64,000 bases of DNA, from assembly GCF_910589235.1 (NCBI RefSeq), contig NW_025813624.1, forward strand, positions 20,821 through 84,820, given 5' to 3'. The notes beneath the pieces are model-generated. The model was given only the letters and a program-made list of their open reading frames with translations. It was not told where the DNA came from and searched no databases. This DNA comes from Vespa crabro. Its lineage: Eukaryota; Arthropoda; Insecta; Hymenoptera; Vespidae. The translations under genes were made by a program, and so were the position numbers. Position 1 is the stretch's first letter. The number at the start of each line of letters is the position of its first letter. Positions 10,871-25,862 of the stretch are shown here, in pieces.

Positions 10871-13800
10871 ATTGCATTTCATAAGATCAAACATCTATTT
10901 TATATTGGAATCAAAGTTTTTAACATTCTTTCATATCGTGTATACGATTTTTCGCTCATATACGCGTATCGTCGAAAAACGAAAACTTGAAATCTCGTTC
11001 AATTTCAATGATTTTATATTCTATCGATGCAGAATAAAGAATATAACAAGAATATAACGTTTTTACTATGTTTAAATACGCGTTTTCATATGATAATTGT
11101 CGAAAAACGTAATCGACATACGCGAATTTCGGTATATGCGAAGATAAAATCGTGAAATCTTTAATAATACTTGTGCCACTGTTAGAAAAATGTTACCAAT
11201 CGATTCAGAACATTGCATTTCATAAGATAAAACATCTATTTTATATTGAAATCAAAGTTTTTAACAATCTTTCATATCGTATATACGATTTTTCGCTCAT
11301 ATACGCGTATCGTCGAAAAACGAAAACTTGAAATCTCGTTCAATTTCAATGATTTTATATTCTATCGATGCAGAATAAAGAATATAACAAGAATATAACG
11401 TTTTTACTATGTTTAAATACGCGTTTTCATATGATAATTGTCGAAAAACGTAATCGACATACGCGAATTTCGGTATATGCGAAGATAAAATCGTGAAATC
11501 TTTAATAATACTTGTGCCACAGTTAGAAAAATGTTACCAATCGATTCAGAACATTGCATTTCATAAGATCGAACATCTATTTTATATTGGAATCAAAGTT
11601 TTTAACATTCTTTCATATCGTATATACGATTTTTCGCTCATATACTCGTATCGTCGAAAAACGAAAACTTGAAATCTCGTTCAATTTCAATGATTTTATA
11701 TTCTATCGATGCAGAATAAAGAATATAACAAGAATATAACGTTTTTACTATGTTTAAATACGCGTTTTCATATGATAATTGTCGAAAAACGTAATCGACA
11801 TACGCGAATTTCGGTATATGCGAAGATAAAATCGTGAAATCTTTAATAATACTTGTGCCACAGTTAGAAAAATGTTACCAATCGATTCAGAACATTGCAT
11901 TTCATAAGATCAAACATCTATTTTATATTGGAATCAAAGTTTTTAACATTCTTTCATATCGTATATACGATTTTTCGCTCATATACGCGTATCGTCGAAA
12001 AACGAAAACTTGAAATCTCGTTCAATTTCAATGATTTTATATTCTATCGATGCAGAATAAAGAATATAACAAGAATATAACGTTTTTACTATGTTTAAAT
12101 ACGCGTTTTCATATGATAATTGTCGAAAAACGTAATCGACATACGCGAATTTCGGTATATGCGAAGTTAAAATCGTGAAATCTTTAATAATACTTGTGCC
12201 ACAGTTAGAAAAATGTTACCAATCGATTCAGAACATTGCATTTCATAAGATCAAACATCTATTTTATATTGGAATCAAAGTTTTTAACTTTCTTTCATAT
12301 CGTATATATGATTTTTCGCTCATATACGCGTATCGTCGAAAAACGAAAACTTGAAATCTCGTTCAATTTCAAAGATTTTATATTCTATCGATGCAGAATA
12401 AAGAATATAACAAGAATATAACGTTTCTACTATGTTTAAATACGCGTTTTCATATGATAATTGTCGAAAAACTTAATCGACATACGCGAATTTCGGTATA
12501 TGCGAAGATAAAATCGTGAAATCTTTATTAATACTTGTGCCACAGTTAGAAAAATGTTACCAATCGATTCAGAACATTGCATTTCATAAGATCAAACATC
12601 TATTTTATATTGGAATCAAAGTTTTTAACATTCTTTCATATCGTATATACGAATTTTCGCTCATATACGCGTATCGTCGAAAAACGAAAACTTGAAATCT
12701 CGTTCAATTTCAATGATTTTATATTCTATCGATGCAGAATAAAGAATATAACAAGAATATAACGTTTTTACTATGTTTAAATACGCGTTTTCATATGATA
12801 ATTGTCGAAAAACGTAATCGACATACGCGAATTTCGGTATATGCGAAGATAAAATCGTGAAATCTTTAATAATACTTGTGCCACAGTTAGAAAAATGTTA
12901 CCAATCGATTCAGAACATTGCATTTCATAAGATCAAACATCTATTTTATATTGGAATCAAAGTTTTTAACATTCTTTCATATCGTATATACGATTTTTCG
13001 CTCATATACGCGTATCGTCGAAAAACGAAAACTTGAAATCTCGTTCAATTTCAATGATTTTATATTCTATCGATGCAGAATAAAGAATATAACAAGAATA
13101 TAACGTTTTTACTATGTTTAAATACGCGTTTTCATATGATAATTGTCGAAAAACGTAATCGACATACGCGAATTTCGGTATATGCGAAGTTAAAATCTTG
13201 AAATCTTTAATAATACTTGTGCCACAGTTAGAAAAATGTTACCAATCGATTCAGAACATTGCATTTCATAAGATCAAACATCTATTTTATATTGGAATCA
13301 AAGTTTTTAACTTTCTTTCATATCGTATATACGATTTTTCGCTCATATACGCGTATCGTCGAAAAACGAAAACTTGAAATCTCGTTCAATTTCAATGATT
13401 TTATATTCTATCGATGCAGAATAAAGAATATAACAAGAATATAACGTTTTTACTATGTTTAAATACGCGTTTTCATATGATAATTGTCGAAAAACGTAAT
13501 CGACATACGCGAATTTCGGTATATGCGAAGATAAAATCGTGAAATCTTTAATAATACTTGTGCCACAGTTAGAAAAATGTTACCAATCGATTCAGAACAT
13601 TGCATTTCATAAGATCGAACATCTATTTTATATTGGAATCAAAGTTTTTAACATTCTTTCATATCGTATATACGATTTTTCGCTCATATACGCGTATCGT
13701 CGAAAATCGAAAACTTGAAATCTCGTTCAATTTCAATGATTTTATATTCTATCGATGCAGAATAAAGAATATAACAAGAATATAACGTTTTTACTATGTT

Positions 13801-13939
13801 TAAATACGCGTTTTCATATGATAATTGTCGAAAAACGTAATCGACATACGCGAATTTCGGTATATGCGAAGATAAAATCGTGAAATCTTTAATAATACTT
13901 GTGCCACAGTTAGAAAAATGTTACCAATCGATTCAGAAC

Positions 13940-14280
13940 ATTGCATTTCATAAGATCAAACATCTATTTTATATTGGAATCAAAGTTTCTAACATTCTTT
14001 CATATCGTATATACGATTTTTCGCTCATATACGCGTATCGTCGAAAAACGAAAACTTGAAATCTCGTTCAATTTCAATGATTTTATATTCTATCGATGCA
14101 GAATAAAGAATATAACAAGAATATAACGTTTTTACTATGTTTAAATACGCGTTTTCATTTGATAATTGTCGAAAAACGTAATCGACATACGCGAATTTCG
14201 GTATATGCGAAGATAAAATCGTGAAATCTTTAATAATACTTGTGCCACAGTTAGAAAATTGTTACCAATCGATTCAGAAC
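13940..14280 (+). repeat. Variant monomer with GTTTCTAAC and CATTTGATAATT, copy 3 of 3
   Basis: It shares the three linked markers with the copies at 8483 and 10530. It follows a monomer carrying AGATCGAAC (13617), a marker also seen at 11571 and 15322, so several duplication events of different size overlap here. Confidence 0.85.
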
Positions 14281-17200
14281 ATTGCATTTCATAAGATCAA
14301 ACATCTATTTTATATTGGAATCAAAGTTTTTAACATTCTTTCATATCGTATATACGATTTTTCGCTCATATACGCGTATCGTCGAAAAACGAAAACTTGA
14401 AATCTCGTTCAATTTCAATGATTGTATATTCTATCGATGCAGAATAAAGAATATAACAAGAATATAACGTTTTTACTATGTTTAAATACGCGTTTTCATA
14501 TGATAATTGTCGAAAAACGTAATCGACATACGCGAATTTCGGTATATGCGAAGATAAAATCGTGAAATCTTTAATAATACTTGTGCCACTGTTAGAAAAA
14601 TGTTACCAATCGATTCAGAACATTGCATTTCATAAGATCAAACATCTATTTTATATTGGAATCAAAGTTTTTAACATTCTTTCATATCGTATATACGATT
14701 TTTCGCTCATATACGCGTATCGTCGAAAAACGAAAACTTGAAATCTCGTTCAATTTCAATGATTTTATATTCTATCGATGCAGAATAAAGAATATAACAA
14801 GAATATAACGTTTTTACTATGTTCAAATACGCGTTTTCATATGATAATTGTCGAAAAACGTAATCGACATACGCGAATTTCGGTATATGCGAAGATAAAA
14901 TCGTGAAATCTTTAATAATACTTGTGCCACAGTTAGAAAAATGTTACCAATCGATTCAGAACATTGCATTTCATAAGATCAAACATCTATTTTATATTGG
15001 AATCAAAGTTTTTAACATTCTTTCATATCGTATATACGATTTTTCGCTCATATACGCGTATCGTCGAAAAACGAAAACTTGAAATCTCGTTCAATTTCAA
15101 TGATTTTATATTCTATCGATGCAGAATAAAGAATATAACAAGAATATAACGTTTTTACTATGTTTAAATACGCGTTTTCATATGATAATTGTCGAAAAAC
15201 GTAATCGACATACGCGAATTTCGGTATATGCGAAGATAAAATCGTGAAATCTTTAATAATACTTGTGCCACAGTTAGAAAAATGTTACCAATCGATTCAG
15301 AACATTGCATTTCATAAGATCGAACATCTATTTTATATTGGAATCAAAGTTTTTAACATTCTTTCATATCGTATATACGATTTTTCGCTCATATACTCGT
15401 ATCGTCGAAAAACGAAAACTTGAAATCTCGATCAATTTCAATGATTTTATATTCTATCGATGCAGAATAAAGAATATAACAAGAATATAACGTTTTTACT
15501 ATGTTTAAATACGCGTTTTCATATGATAATTGTCGAAAAACGTAATCGACATACGCGAATTTCGGTATATGCGAAGATAAAATCGTGAAATCTTTAATAA
15601 TACTTGTGCCACAGTTAGAAAAATGTTACCAATCGATTCAGAACATTGCATTTCATAAGATCAAACATCTATTTTATATTGGAATCAAAGTTTTTAACAA
15701 TCTTTCATATCGTATATACGATTTTTCGCTCATATACGCGTATCGTCGAAAAACGAAAACTTGAAATCTCGTTCAATTTCAATGATTTTATATTCTATCA
15801 ATGCAGAATAAAGAATATAACAAGAATATAACGTTTTTACTATGTTTAAATACGCGTTTTCATATGATAATTGTCGAAAAACGTAATCGACATACGCGAA
15901 TTTCGGTATATGCGAAGATAAAATCGTGAAATCTTTAATAATACTTGTGCCACAGTTAGAAAAATGTTACCAATCGATTCAGAACATTGCATTTCATAAG
16001 ATCAAACATCTATTTTATATTGGAATCAAAGTTTTTAACATTCTTTCATATCGTATATACGATTTTTCGCTCATATACGCGTATCGTCGAAAAACGAAAA
16101 CTTGAAATCTCGTTCAATTTCAATGATTTTATATTCTATCGATGCAGAATAAAGAATATAACAAGAATATAACGTTTTTACTATGTTTAAATACGCGTTT
16201 TCATATGATAATTGTCGAAAAACGTAATCGACATACGCGAATTTCGGTATATGCGAAGATAAAATCGTGAAATCTTTAATAATACTTGTGCCACAGTTAG
16301 AAAAATGTTACCAATCGATTCAGACCATTGCATTTCATAAGATCAAACATCTATTTTATATTGGAATCAAAGTTTTTAACATTCTTTCATATCGTATATA
16401 CGATTTTTCGCTCATATACGCGTATCGTCGAAAAACGAAAACTTGAAATCTCGTTCAATTTCAATGATTTTATATTCTATCGATGCAGAATAAAGAATAT
16501 AACAAGAATATAACGTTTTTACTATGTTTAAATACGCGTTTTCATATGATAATTGTCGAAAAACCTAATCGACATACGCGAATTTCGGTATATGCGAAGA
16601 TAAAATCGTGAAATCTTTAATAATACTTGTGCCACAGTTAGAAAAATGTTACCAATCGATTCAGAACATTGCATTTCATAAGATCAAACATCTATTTTAT
16701 ATTGGAATCAAAGTTTTTAGAATTCTTTCATATCGTATATACGATTTTTCGCTCATATTCGCGTATCGTCGAAAAACGAAAACTTGAAATCTCGTTCAAT
16801 TTCAATGATTTTATATTCTATCGATGCAGAATAAAGAATATAACAAGAATATAACGTTTTTACTATGTTTAAATACGCGTTTTCATATGATAATTGTCGA
16901 AAAACGTAATCGACATACGCGAATTTCGGTATATGCGAAGATAAAATCGTGAAATCTTTAATAATACTTGTGCCACAGTTAGAAAAATGTTACCAATCGA
17001 TTCAGAACATTGCATTTCATAAGATCAAACATCTATTTTATATTGGAATCAAAGTTTTTAACATTCTTTCATATCGTATATACGATTTTTCGCTCATATA
17101 CGCGTATCGTCGAAAAACGAAAACTTGAAATCTCGTTCAATTTCAATGATTTTATATTCTATCGATGCAGAATAAAGAGTATAACAAGAATATAACGTTT

Positions 17201-17690
17201 TTGCTATGTTTAAATACGCGTTTTCATATGATAATTGTCGAAAAACGTAATCGACATACGCGAATTTCGGTATATGCGAAGATAAAATCGTGAAATCTTT
17301 AATAATACTTGTGCCACAGTTAGAAAAATGTTACCAATCGATTCAGAACATTGCATTTCATAAGATCAAACATCTATTTTATATTGGAATCAAAGTTTTT
17401 AACATTCTTTCATATCGTATATACGATTTTTCGCTCATATACGCGTATCGTCGAAAAACGAAAACTTGAAATCTCGTTCAATTTCAATGATTTTATATTC
17501 TATCGATGCAGAATAAAGAATATAACAAGAATATAACGTTTTTACTATGTTTAAATACGCGTTTTCATATGATAATTGTCGAAAAACGTAATCGACATAC
17601 GCGAATTTCGGTATATGCGAAGATAAAATCGTGAAATCTTTAATAATACTTGTGCCACAGTTAGAAAAATGTTACCAATCGATTCAGAAC

Positions 17691-19725
17691 ATTGCATTTC
17701 ATAAGATCAAACATCTATTTTATATTGGAATCAAAGTTTTTAACATTCTTTCATATCGTATATACGATTTTTCGCTCATATACGCGTATCGTCGAAAAAC
17801 GAAAACTTGAAATCTCGTTCAATTTCAATGATTTTATATTCTATCGTTGCAGAATAAAGATAATAACAAGAATATAACGTTTTTACTATGTTTAAATACG
17901 CGTTTTCATATGATAATTGTCGAAAAACGTAATCGACATACGCGAATTTCGGTATATGCGAAGATAAAATCGTGAAATCTTTAATAATACTTGTGCCACA
18001 GTTAGAAAAATGTTACCAATCGATTCAGAACATTGCATTTCATAAGATCAAACATCTATTTTATATTGGAATCAAAGTTTTTAACATTCTTTCATATCGT
18101 ATATACGATTTTTCGCTCATATACGCGTATCGTCGAAAAACGAAAACTTGAAATCTCGTTCAATTTCAATGATTTTATATTCTATCGATGCAGAATAAAG
18201 AATATAACAAGAATATAACGTTTTTACTATGTTTAAATACGCGTTTTCATATGATAATTGTCGAAAAACGTAATCGACATACGCGAATTTCGGTATATGC
18301 GAAGATAAAATCGTGAAATCTTTAATAATACTTGTGCCACAGTTAGAAAAATGTTACCAATCGATTCAGAACATTGCATTTCATAAGATCAAACATCTAT
18401 TTTATATTGGAATCAAAGTTTTTAACATTCTTTCATATCGTATATACGATTTTTCGCTCATATACGCGTATCGTCGAAAAACGAAAACTTGAAATCTCGT
18501 TCAATTTCAATGATTTTATATTCTATCGATGCAGAATAAAGAATATAACAAGAATATAACGTTTTTACTATGTTTAAATACGCGTTTTCATATGATAATT
18601 GTCGAAAAACGTAATCGACATACGCGAATTTCGGTATATGCGAAGAAAAAATCGTGAAATCTTTAATAATACTTGTGCCACAGTTAGAAAAATGTTACCA
18701 ATCGATTCAGAACATTGCATTTCATAAGATCAAACATCTATTTTATATTGGAATCAAAGTTTTTAACATTCTTTCATATCGTATATACGATTTTTCGCTC
18801 ATATACGCGTATCGTCGAAAAACGAAAACTTGAAATCTCGTTCAATTTCAATGATTTTATATTCTATCGTTGCAGAATAAAGAATATAACAAGAATATAA
18901 CGTTTTTACTATGTTTAAATACGCGTTTTCATATGATAATTGTCGAAAAACGTAATCGACATACGCGAATTTCGGTATATGCGAAGATAAAATCGTGAAA
19001 TCTTTAATAATACTTGTGCCACAGTTAGAAAAATGTTACCAATCGATTCAGAACATTGCATTTCATAAGATCAAACATCTATTTTATATTGGAATCAAAG
19101 TTTTTAACATTCTTTCATATCGTATATACGATTTTTCGCTCATATACGCGTATCGTCGAAAAACGAAAACTTGAAATCTCGTTCAATTTCAATGATTTTA
19201 TATTCTATCGATGCAGAATAAAGAATATAACGTTTTTACTATGTTTAAATACGCGTTTTCATATGATAATTGTCGAAAAACGTAATCGACATACGCGAAT
19301 TTCGGTATATGCGAAGATAAAATCGTGAAATCTTTAATAATACTTGTGCCACAGTTAGAAAAATGTTACCAATCGATTCAGAACATTGCATTTCATAAGA
19401 TCAAACATCTATTTTATATTGGAATCAAAGTTTTTAACATTCTTTCATATCGTATATACGATTTTTCGCTCATATACGCGTATCGTCGAAAAACGAAAAC
19501 TTGAAATCTCGTTCAATTTCAATGATTTTATATTCTATCGATGCAGAATAAAGAATATAACAAGAATATAACGTTTTTGCTATGTTTAAATACGCGTTTT
19601 CATATGATAATTGTCGAAAAACGTAATTGACATACGCGAATTTCGGTATATGCGAAGATAAAATCGTGAAATCTTTAATAATACTTGTGCCACAGTTAGA
19701 AAAATGTTTCCAATCGATTCAGAAC
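17691..19725 (+). repeat. Segmental duplication B, left member (7-monomer offset)
   Basis: Markers in order are ATCGTTGC plus AGATAATAAC (17846-17863), ATCGTTGC (18869) and TGTTTCCAATC (19709). All recur 7 monomers downstream. This member contains the 330-bp deletion monomer; the other does not, so that deletion arose after the duplication or was repaired in the other copy. Confidence 0.75.
19055..19384 (+). repeat. 330-bp monomer with an 11-bp slippage deletion
   Basis: Only one AAGAATATAAC remains (19221-19231) where all other units have two in tandem, so the unit is 330 bp. The loss equals one repeat of the internal 11-bp duplication. By removing the usual stop it extends the spurious open frame to 90 codons at 19056-19328, which is a by-product and not a gene. 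Confidence 0.95.
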
Positions 19726-20066
19726 ATTGCATTTCATAAGATCAAACATCTATTTTATATTGGAATCAAAGTTTTTAACATTCTTTCATATCGTATATAC
19801 GATTTTTCGCTCATATACGCGTATCGTCGAAAAACGAAAACTTGAAATCTCGTTCAATTTCAATGATTTTATATTCTATCGATGCAGAATAAAGAATATA
19901 ACAAGAATATAACGTTTTTACTATGTTTAAATACGCGTTTTCATATGATAATTGTCGAAAAACGTAATCGACATACGCGAATTTCGGTATATGCGAAGAT
20001 AAAATCGTGAAATCTTTAATAATACTTGTGCCACAGTTAGAAAAATGTTACCAATCGATTCAGAAC

Positions 20067-22112
20067 ATTGCATTTCATAAGATCAAACATCTATTTTATA
20101 TTGGAATCAAAGTTTTTAACATTCTTTCATATCGTATATACGATTTTTCGCTCATATACGCGTATCGTCGAAAAACGAAAACTTGAAATCTCGTTCAATT
20201 TCAATGATTTTATATTCTATCGTTGCAGAATAAAGATAATAACAAGAATATAACGTTTTTACTATATTTAAATACGCGTTTTCATATGATAATTGTCGAA
20301 AAACGTAATCGACATACGCGAATTTCGGTATATGCGAAGATAAAATCGTGAAATCTTTAATAATACTTGTGCCACAGTTAGAAAAATGTTACCAATCGAT
20401 TCAGAACATTGCATTTCATAAGATCAAACATCTATTTTATATTGGAATCAAAGTTTTTAACATTCTTTCATATCGTATATACGATTTTTCGCTCATATAC
20501 GCGTATCGTCGAAAAACGAAAACTTGAAATCTCGTTCAATTTCAATGATTTTATATTCTATCGATGCAGAATAAAGAATATAACAAGAATATAACGTTTT
20601 TACTATGTTTAAATACGCGTTTTCATATGATAATTGTCGAAAAACGTAATCGACATACGCGAATTTCGGTATATGCGAAGATAAAATCGTGAAATCTTTA
20701 ATAATACTTGTGCCACAGTTAGAAAAATGTTACCAATCGATTCAGAACATTGCATTTCATAAGATCAAACATCTATTTTATATTGGAATCAAAGTTTTTA
20801 ACATTCTTTCATATCGTATATACGATTTTTCGCTCATATACGCGTATCGTCGAAAAACGAAAACTTGAAATCTCGTTCAATTTCAATGATTTTATATTCT
20901 ATCGATGCAGAATAAAGAATATAACAAGAATATAACGTTTTTACTATGTTTAAATACGCGTTTTCATATGATAATTGTCGAAAAACGTAATCGACATACG
21001 CGAATTTCGGTATATGCGAAGATAAAATCGTGAAATCTTTAATAATACTTGTGCCACAGTTAGAAAAATGTTACCAATCGATTCAGAACATTGCATTTCA
21101 TAAGATCAAACATCTATTTTATATTGGAATCAAAGTTTTTAACATTCTTTCATATCGTATATACGATTTTTCGCTCATATACGCGTATCGTCGAAAAACG
21201 AAAACTTGAAATCTCGTTCAATTTCAATGATTTTATATTCTATCGTTGCAGAATAAAGAATATAACAAGAATATAACGTTTTTACTATGTTTAAATACGC
21301 GTTTTCATATGATAATTGTCGAAAAACGTAATCGACATACGCGAATTTCGGTATATGCGAAGATAAAATCGTGAAATCTTTAATAATACTTGTGCCACAG
21401 TTAGAAAAATGTTACCAATCGATTCAGAACATTGCATTTCATAAGATCAAACATCTATTTTATATTGGAATCAAAGTTTTTAACATTCTTTCATATCGTA
21501 TATACGATTTTTCGCTCATATACGCGTATCGTCGAAAAACGAAAACTTGAAATCTCGTTCAATTTCAATGATTTTATATTCTATCGATGCAGAATAAAGA
21601 ATATAACAAGAATATAACGTTTTTACTATGTTTAAATACGCGTTTTCATATGATAATTGTCGAAAAACGTAATCGACATACGCGAATTTCGGTATATGCG
21701 AAGATAAAATCGTGAAATCTTTAATAATACTTGTGCCACAGTTAGAAAAATGTTACCAATCGATTCAGAACATTGCATTTCATAAGATCAAACATCTATT
21801 TTATATTGGAATCAAAGTTTTTAACATTCTTTCATATCGTATATACGATTTTTCGCTCATATACGCGTATCGTCGAAAAACGAAAACTTGAAATCTCGTT
21901 CAATTTCATTGATTTTATATTCTATCGATGCAGAATAAAGAATATAACAAGAATATAACGTTTTTACTATGTTTAAATACGCGTTTTCATATGATAATTG
22001 TCGAAAAACGTAATCGACATACGCGAATTTCGGTATATGCGAAGATAAAATCGTGAAATCTTTAATAATACTTGTGCCACAGTTAGAAAAATGTTTCCAA
22101 TCGATTCAGAAC
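20067..22112 (+). repeat. Segmental duplication B, right member
   Basis: It repeats ATCGTTGC plus AGATAATAAC (20223-20240), ATCGTTGC (21246) and TGTTTCCAATC (22096). Offsets are 2376 bp before and 2387 bp after the deletion monomer of the left member, that is 7 x 341 with and without the 11-bp loss. Confidence 0.75.
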
Positions 22113-22794
22113 ATTGCATTTCATAAGATCAAACATCTATTTTATATTGGAATCAAAGTTTTTAACATTCTTTCATATCGTATATACGATTTTTCGCTCA
22201 TATACGCGTATCGTCGAAAAACGAAAACTTGAAATCTCGTTCAATTTCAATGATTTTATATTCTATCGATGCAGAATAAAGAATATAACAAGAATATAAC
22301 GTTTTTACTATGTTTAAATACGCGTTTTCATATGATAATTGTCGAAAAACGTAATCGACATACGCGAATTTCGGTATATGCGAAGATAAAATCGTGAAAT
22401 CTTTAATAATACTTGTGCCACAGTTAGAAAAATGTTACCAATCGATTCAGAACATTGCATTTCATAAGATCAAACATCTATTTTATATTGGAATCAAAGT
22501 TTTTAACATTCTTTCATATCGTATATACGATTTTTCGCTCATATACGCGTATCGTCGAAAAACGAAAACTTGAAATCTCGTTCAATTTCAATGATTTTAT
22601 ATTCTATCGATGCAGAATAAAGAATATAACAAGAATATAACGTTTTTACTATGTTTAAATACGCGTTTTCATATGATAATTGTCGAAAAACGTAATCGAC
22701 ATACGCGAATTTCGGTATATGCGAAGATAAAATCGTGAAATCTTTAATAATACTTGTGCCACAGTTAGAAAAATGTTACCAATCGATTCAGAAC

Positions 22795-23136
22795 ATTGCA
22801 TTTCATAAGATCAAACATCTATTTTATATTGGAATCAAAGTTTTTAACATTCTTTCATATCGTATATACGATTTTTTCGCTCATATACGCGTATCGTCGA
22901 AAAACGAAAACTTGAAATCTCGTTCAATTTCAATGATTTTATATTCTATCGATGCAGAATAAAGAATATAACAAGAATATAACGTTTTTACTATGTTTAA
23001 ATACGCGTTTTCATATGATAATTGTCGAAAAACGTAATCGACATACGCGAATTTCGGTATATGCGAAGATAAAATCGTGAAATCTTTAATAATACTTGTG
23101 CCACAGTTAGAAAAATGTTACCAATCGATTCAGAAC
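22795..23136 (+). repeat. 342-bp monomer, T5 to T6 insertion
   Basis: ACGATTTTTCGC has six T at 22872-22877. No other change was noticed in this unit. It is either a true length change in a homopolymer or a base-calling error. Confidence 0.85.
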
Positions 23137-24159
23137 ATTGCATTTCATAAGATCAAACATCTATTTTATATTGGAATCAAAGTTTTTAACATTCTTTCAT
23201 ATCGTATATACGATTTTTCGCTCATATACGCGTATCGTCGAAAAACGAAAACTTGAAATCTCGTTCAATTTCAATGATTTTATATTCTATCGATGCAGAA
23301 TAAAGAATATAACAAGAATATAACGTTTTTACTATGTTTAAATACGCGTTTTCATATGATAATTGTCGAAAAACGTAATCGACATACGCGAATTTCGGTA
23401 TATGCGAAGATAAAATCGTGAAATCTTTAATAATACTTGTGCCACAGTTAGAAAAATGTTACCAATCGATTCAGAACATTGCATTTCATAAGATCAAACA
23501 TCTATTTTATATTGGAATCAAAGTTTTTAACATTCTTTCATATCGTATATACGATTTTTCGCTCATATACGCGTATCGTCGAAAAACGAAAACTTGAAAT
23601 CTCGTTCAATTTCAATGATTTTATATTCTATCGATGCAGAATAAAGAATATAACAAGAATATAACGTTTTTACTATGTTTAAATACGCGTTTTCATATGA
23701 TAATTGTCGAAAAACGTAATCGACATACGCGAATTTCGGTATATGCGAAGATAAAATCGTGAAATCTTTAATAATACTTGTGCCACAGTTAGAAAAATGT
23801 TACCAATCGATTCAGAACATTGCATTTCATAAGATCAAACATCTATTTTATATTGGAATCAAAGTTTTTAACATTCTTTCATATCGTATATACGATTTTT
23901 CGCTCATATACGCGTATCGTCGAAAAACGAAAACTTGAAATCTCGTTCAATTTCAATGATTTTATATTCTATCGATGCAGAATAAAGAATATAACAAGAA
24001 TATAACGTTTTTACTATGTTTAAATACGCGTTTTCATATGATAATTGTCGAAAAACGTAATCGACATACGCGAATTTCGGTATATGCGAAGATAAAATCG
24101 TGAAATCTTTAATAATACTTGTGCCACAGTTAGAAAAATGTTACCAATCGATTCAGAAC

Positions 24160-24499
24160 ATTGCATTTCATAAGATCAAACATCTATTTTATATTGGAAT
24201 CAAAGTTTTTAACATTCTTTCATATCGTATATACGATTTTTCGCTCATATACGCGTATCGTCGAAAAACGAAAACTTGAAATCTCGTTCAATTTCAATGA
24301 TTTTATATTCTATCGATGCAGAATAAAGAATATAACAAGAATATAACGTTTTTGCTATGTTTAAATACGCGTTTTCATATGATAATTGTCGAAAAACGTA
24401 ATCGACATACGCGAATTTCGGTATATGCGAAGATAAAATCGTGAAATCTTTAATAATACTTTGCCACAGTTAGAAAAATGTTACCAATCGATTCAGAAC
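24160..24499 (+). repeat. 340-bp monomer with GTTTTTGCTATG and ACTTTGCC, copy 1 of 3
   Basis: ACTTGTGCC has lost one G (ACTTTGCC near 24460) and TTTTTACTATG is TTTTTGCTATG. The two changes are linked in three units: here, 28250-28589 (12 monomers later) and 30977-31316 (8 more). The shared 1-bp deletion is outside a homopolymer and inherited, so it is a real variant and not noise. Confidence 0.9.
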
Positions 24500-25522
24500 A
24501 TTGCATTTCATAAGATCAAACATCTATTTTATATTGGAATCAAAGTTTTTAACATTCTTTCATATCGTATATACGATTTTTCGCTCATATACGCGTATCG
24601 TCGAAAAACGAAAACTTGAAATCTCGTTCAATTTCAATGATTTTATATTCTATCGATGCAGAATAAAGAATATAACAAGAATATAACGTTTTTACTATGT
24701 TTAAATACGCGTTTTCATATGATAATTGTCGAAAAACGTAATCGACATACGCGAATTTCGGTATATGCGAAGATAAAATCGTGAAATCTTTAATAATACT
24801 TGTGCCACAGTTAGAAAAATGTTACCAATCGATTCAGAACATTGCATTTCATAAGATCAAACATCTATTTTATATTGGAATCAAAGTTTTTAACATTCTT
24901 TCATATCGTATATACGATTTTTCGCTCATATACGCGTATCGTCGAAAAACGAAAACTTGAAATCTCGTTCAATTTCAATGATTTTATATTCTATCGATGC
25001 AGAATAAAGAATATAACAAGAATATAACGTTTTTACTATGTTTAAATACGCGTTTTCATATGATAATTGTCGAAAAACGTAATCGACATACGCGAATTTC
25101 GGTATATGCGAAGATAAAATCGTGAAATCTTTAATAATACTTGTGCCACAGTTAGAAAAATGTTACCAATCGATTCAGAACATTGCATTTCATAAGATGA
25201 AACATCTATTTTATATTGGAATCAAAGTTTTTAACATTCTTTCATATCGTATATACGATTTTTCGCTCATATACGCGTATCGTCGAAAAACGAAAACTTG
25301 AAATCTCGTTCAATTTCAATGATTTTATATTCTATCGATGCAGAATAAAGAATATAACAAGAATATAACGTTTTTACTATGTTTAAATACGCGTTTTCAT
25401 ATGATAATTGTCGAAAAACGTAATCGACATACGCGAATTTCGGTATATGCGAAGATAAAATCGTGAAATCTTTAATAATACTTGTGCCACAGTTAGAAAA
25501 ATGTTACCAATCGATTCAGAAC

Positions 25523-25862
25523 ATTGCATTTCATAAGATCAAACATCTATTTTATATTGGAATCAAAGTTTTTAACATTCTTTCATATCGTATATACGAT
25601 TTTTCGCTCATATACGCGTATCGTCGAAAAACGAAAACTTGAAATCTCTTCAATTTCAATGATTTTATATTCTATCGTTGCAGAATAAAGAATATAACAA
25701 GAATATAACGTTTTTACTATGTTTAAATACGCGTTTTCATATGATAATTGTCGAAAAACGTAATCGACATACGCGAATTTCGGTATATGCGAAGATAAAA
25801 TCGTGAAATCTTTAATAATACTTGTGCCACAGTTAGAAAAATGTTACCAATCGATTCAGAAC
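25523..25862 (+). repeat. 340-bp monomer, G deletion in CTCGTTC
   Basis: AAATCTCGTTCAATTT reads AAATCTCTTCAATTT near 25648, and ATCGTTGC is present at 25677. It lies between two units that both carry AGATGAAAC (25199 and 25880). Those flanking units are therefore a two-monomer duplication around this one. Confidence 0.88.

Noticed and set aside
19056..19328. 90-codon open frame, the longest in the window
   Set aside because: It is produced by the 11-bp deletion, which removes the usual stop in one unit only. It exists once and is not conserved.
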